A stretch of DNA of 5,985 nucleotides from Lachnoclostridium sp. UBA7122 (GTDB lineage Bacteria; Bacillota; Clostridia; Lachnospirales; Lachnospiraceae), in contig DKXQ01000149.1 of the NCBI GenBank assembly GCA_002493085.1, forward strand, positions 1 through 5,985, written 5' to 3'. Position numbers and translations under genes: made by a program. Every line of letters begins with the position of its first letter. Positions within the stretch are counted from its first letter, which is position 1. This document shows, one piece after another, positions 5,907 through 5,985 of the stretch. The notes below the pieces were generated by a model, which saw only the letters and a program-made list of their open reading frames with translations, had not been told where the DNA came from and did not search any database.

Positions 5907-5985
5907 AAAAAACCAGTGTCAATATTTTATAATTGGAAAAACGGTCAACGGTCATACATTGATAATATAAACTGAAAGCTTTAGA
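5907..5985. other. Intergenic tail after the methyltransferase gene
   Basis: This AT-rich stretch runs to the end of the window. I see no convincing intrinsic terminator for the gltX transcript. A weak promoter-like pair, TTGGAA (5933-5938) and TACATT (5955-5960) with a 16-nt spacer, matches the sigma-A consensus at four of six positions each, and would drive a plus-strand gene beyond the window. This is suggestive only. Confidence 0.3.
5941..5954. repeat. Tandem 7-bp direct repeat ACGGTCA x2
   Basis: ACGGTCA occurs twice head to tail without a gap. It falls between the two weak promoter-like hexamers, where a direct-repeat operator could sit, but at 7 bp the period is shorter than one DNA turn and a simple slippage duplication is as likely. 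Confidence 0.5.

Noticed and set aside
5907..5935. Terminator after the methyltransferase gene
   Set aside because: Only a CCA/TGG-type weak pairing is possible and there is no stable stem followed by a T-run.

Overview
The window is low in G+C, with dense plus-strand genes, strong GGAGG-type ribosome binding sites, heavy use of ATA for isoleucine and AGA/AGG for arginine. It also has a DivIVA gene near lspA and rluD. Together these suggest a Gram-positive Firmicute of the class Clostridia, most likely Lachnospiraceae-like. That assignment is inference from gene content and composition; there is no rRNA or other phylogenetic marker here to settle it.

Layout: all six complete genes lie on the plus strand. 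A short tail of an upstream gene may end at 46. A first cluster (98-3435) holds divIVA (polar/septal coiled-coil scaffold), aroB (3-dehydroquinate synthase), lspA (prolipoprotein signal peptidase) and rluD (23S rRNA pseudouridine synthase). Gaps are 26 and 16 nt, then lspA and rluD overlap by 4 nt (ATGA), so they very probably share a transcript. A non-coding gap (3436-3646) follows. A second pair (3647-5906) is a long, divergent glutamyl-tRNA synthetase (gltX) and, one base after its stop, a small class I SAM-dependent methyltransferase resembling the phospholipid N-methyltransferase / rRNA adenine dimethylase fold. The last 79 bases are intergenic and carry a tandem 7-bp repeat.

The most notable non-coding feature is a compact 167-bp element (3445-3611) filling most of the rluD-gltX gap. 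It has 18-bp terminal inverted repeats with one mismatch, a further hairpin built on the left terminus, a GC-rich 7-bp hairpin, a perfect 9-bp hairpin and a weaker fourth one. It has no coding capacity and looks like a MITE or a dispersed structured intergenic repeat. Because its left arm can pair with either of two downstream arms, a transcript crossing it could adopt alternative folds just upstream of gltX.

Functionally the window is mostly housekeeping: cell pole and division organisation, the shikimate pathway, lipoprotein maturation, ribosome modification and tRNA charging. I do not see a defence system, phage, CRISPR array, tRNA or rRNA gene. Points worth a second look are the structured element, the unusual GluRS and its start site, the eleven-residue repeat pattern in DivIVA, and the methyltransferase coupled to gltX.
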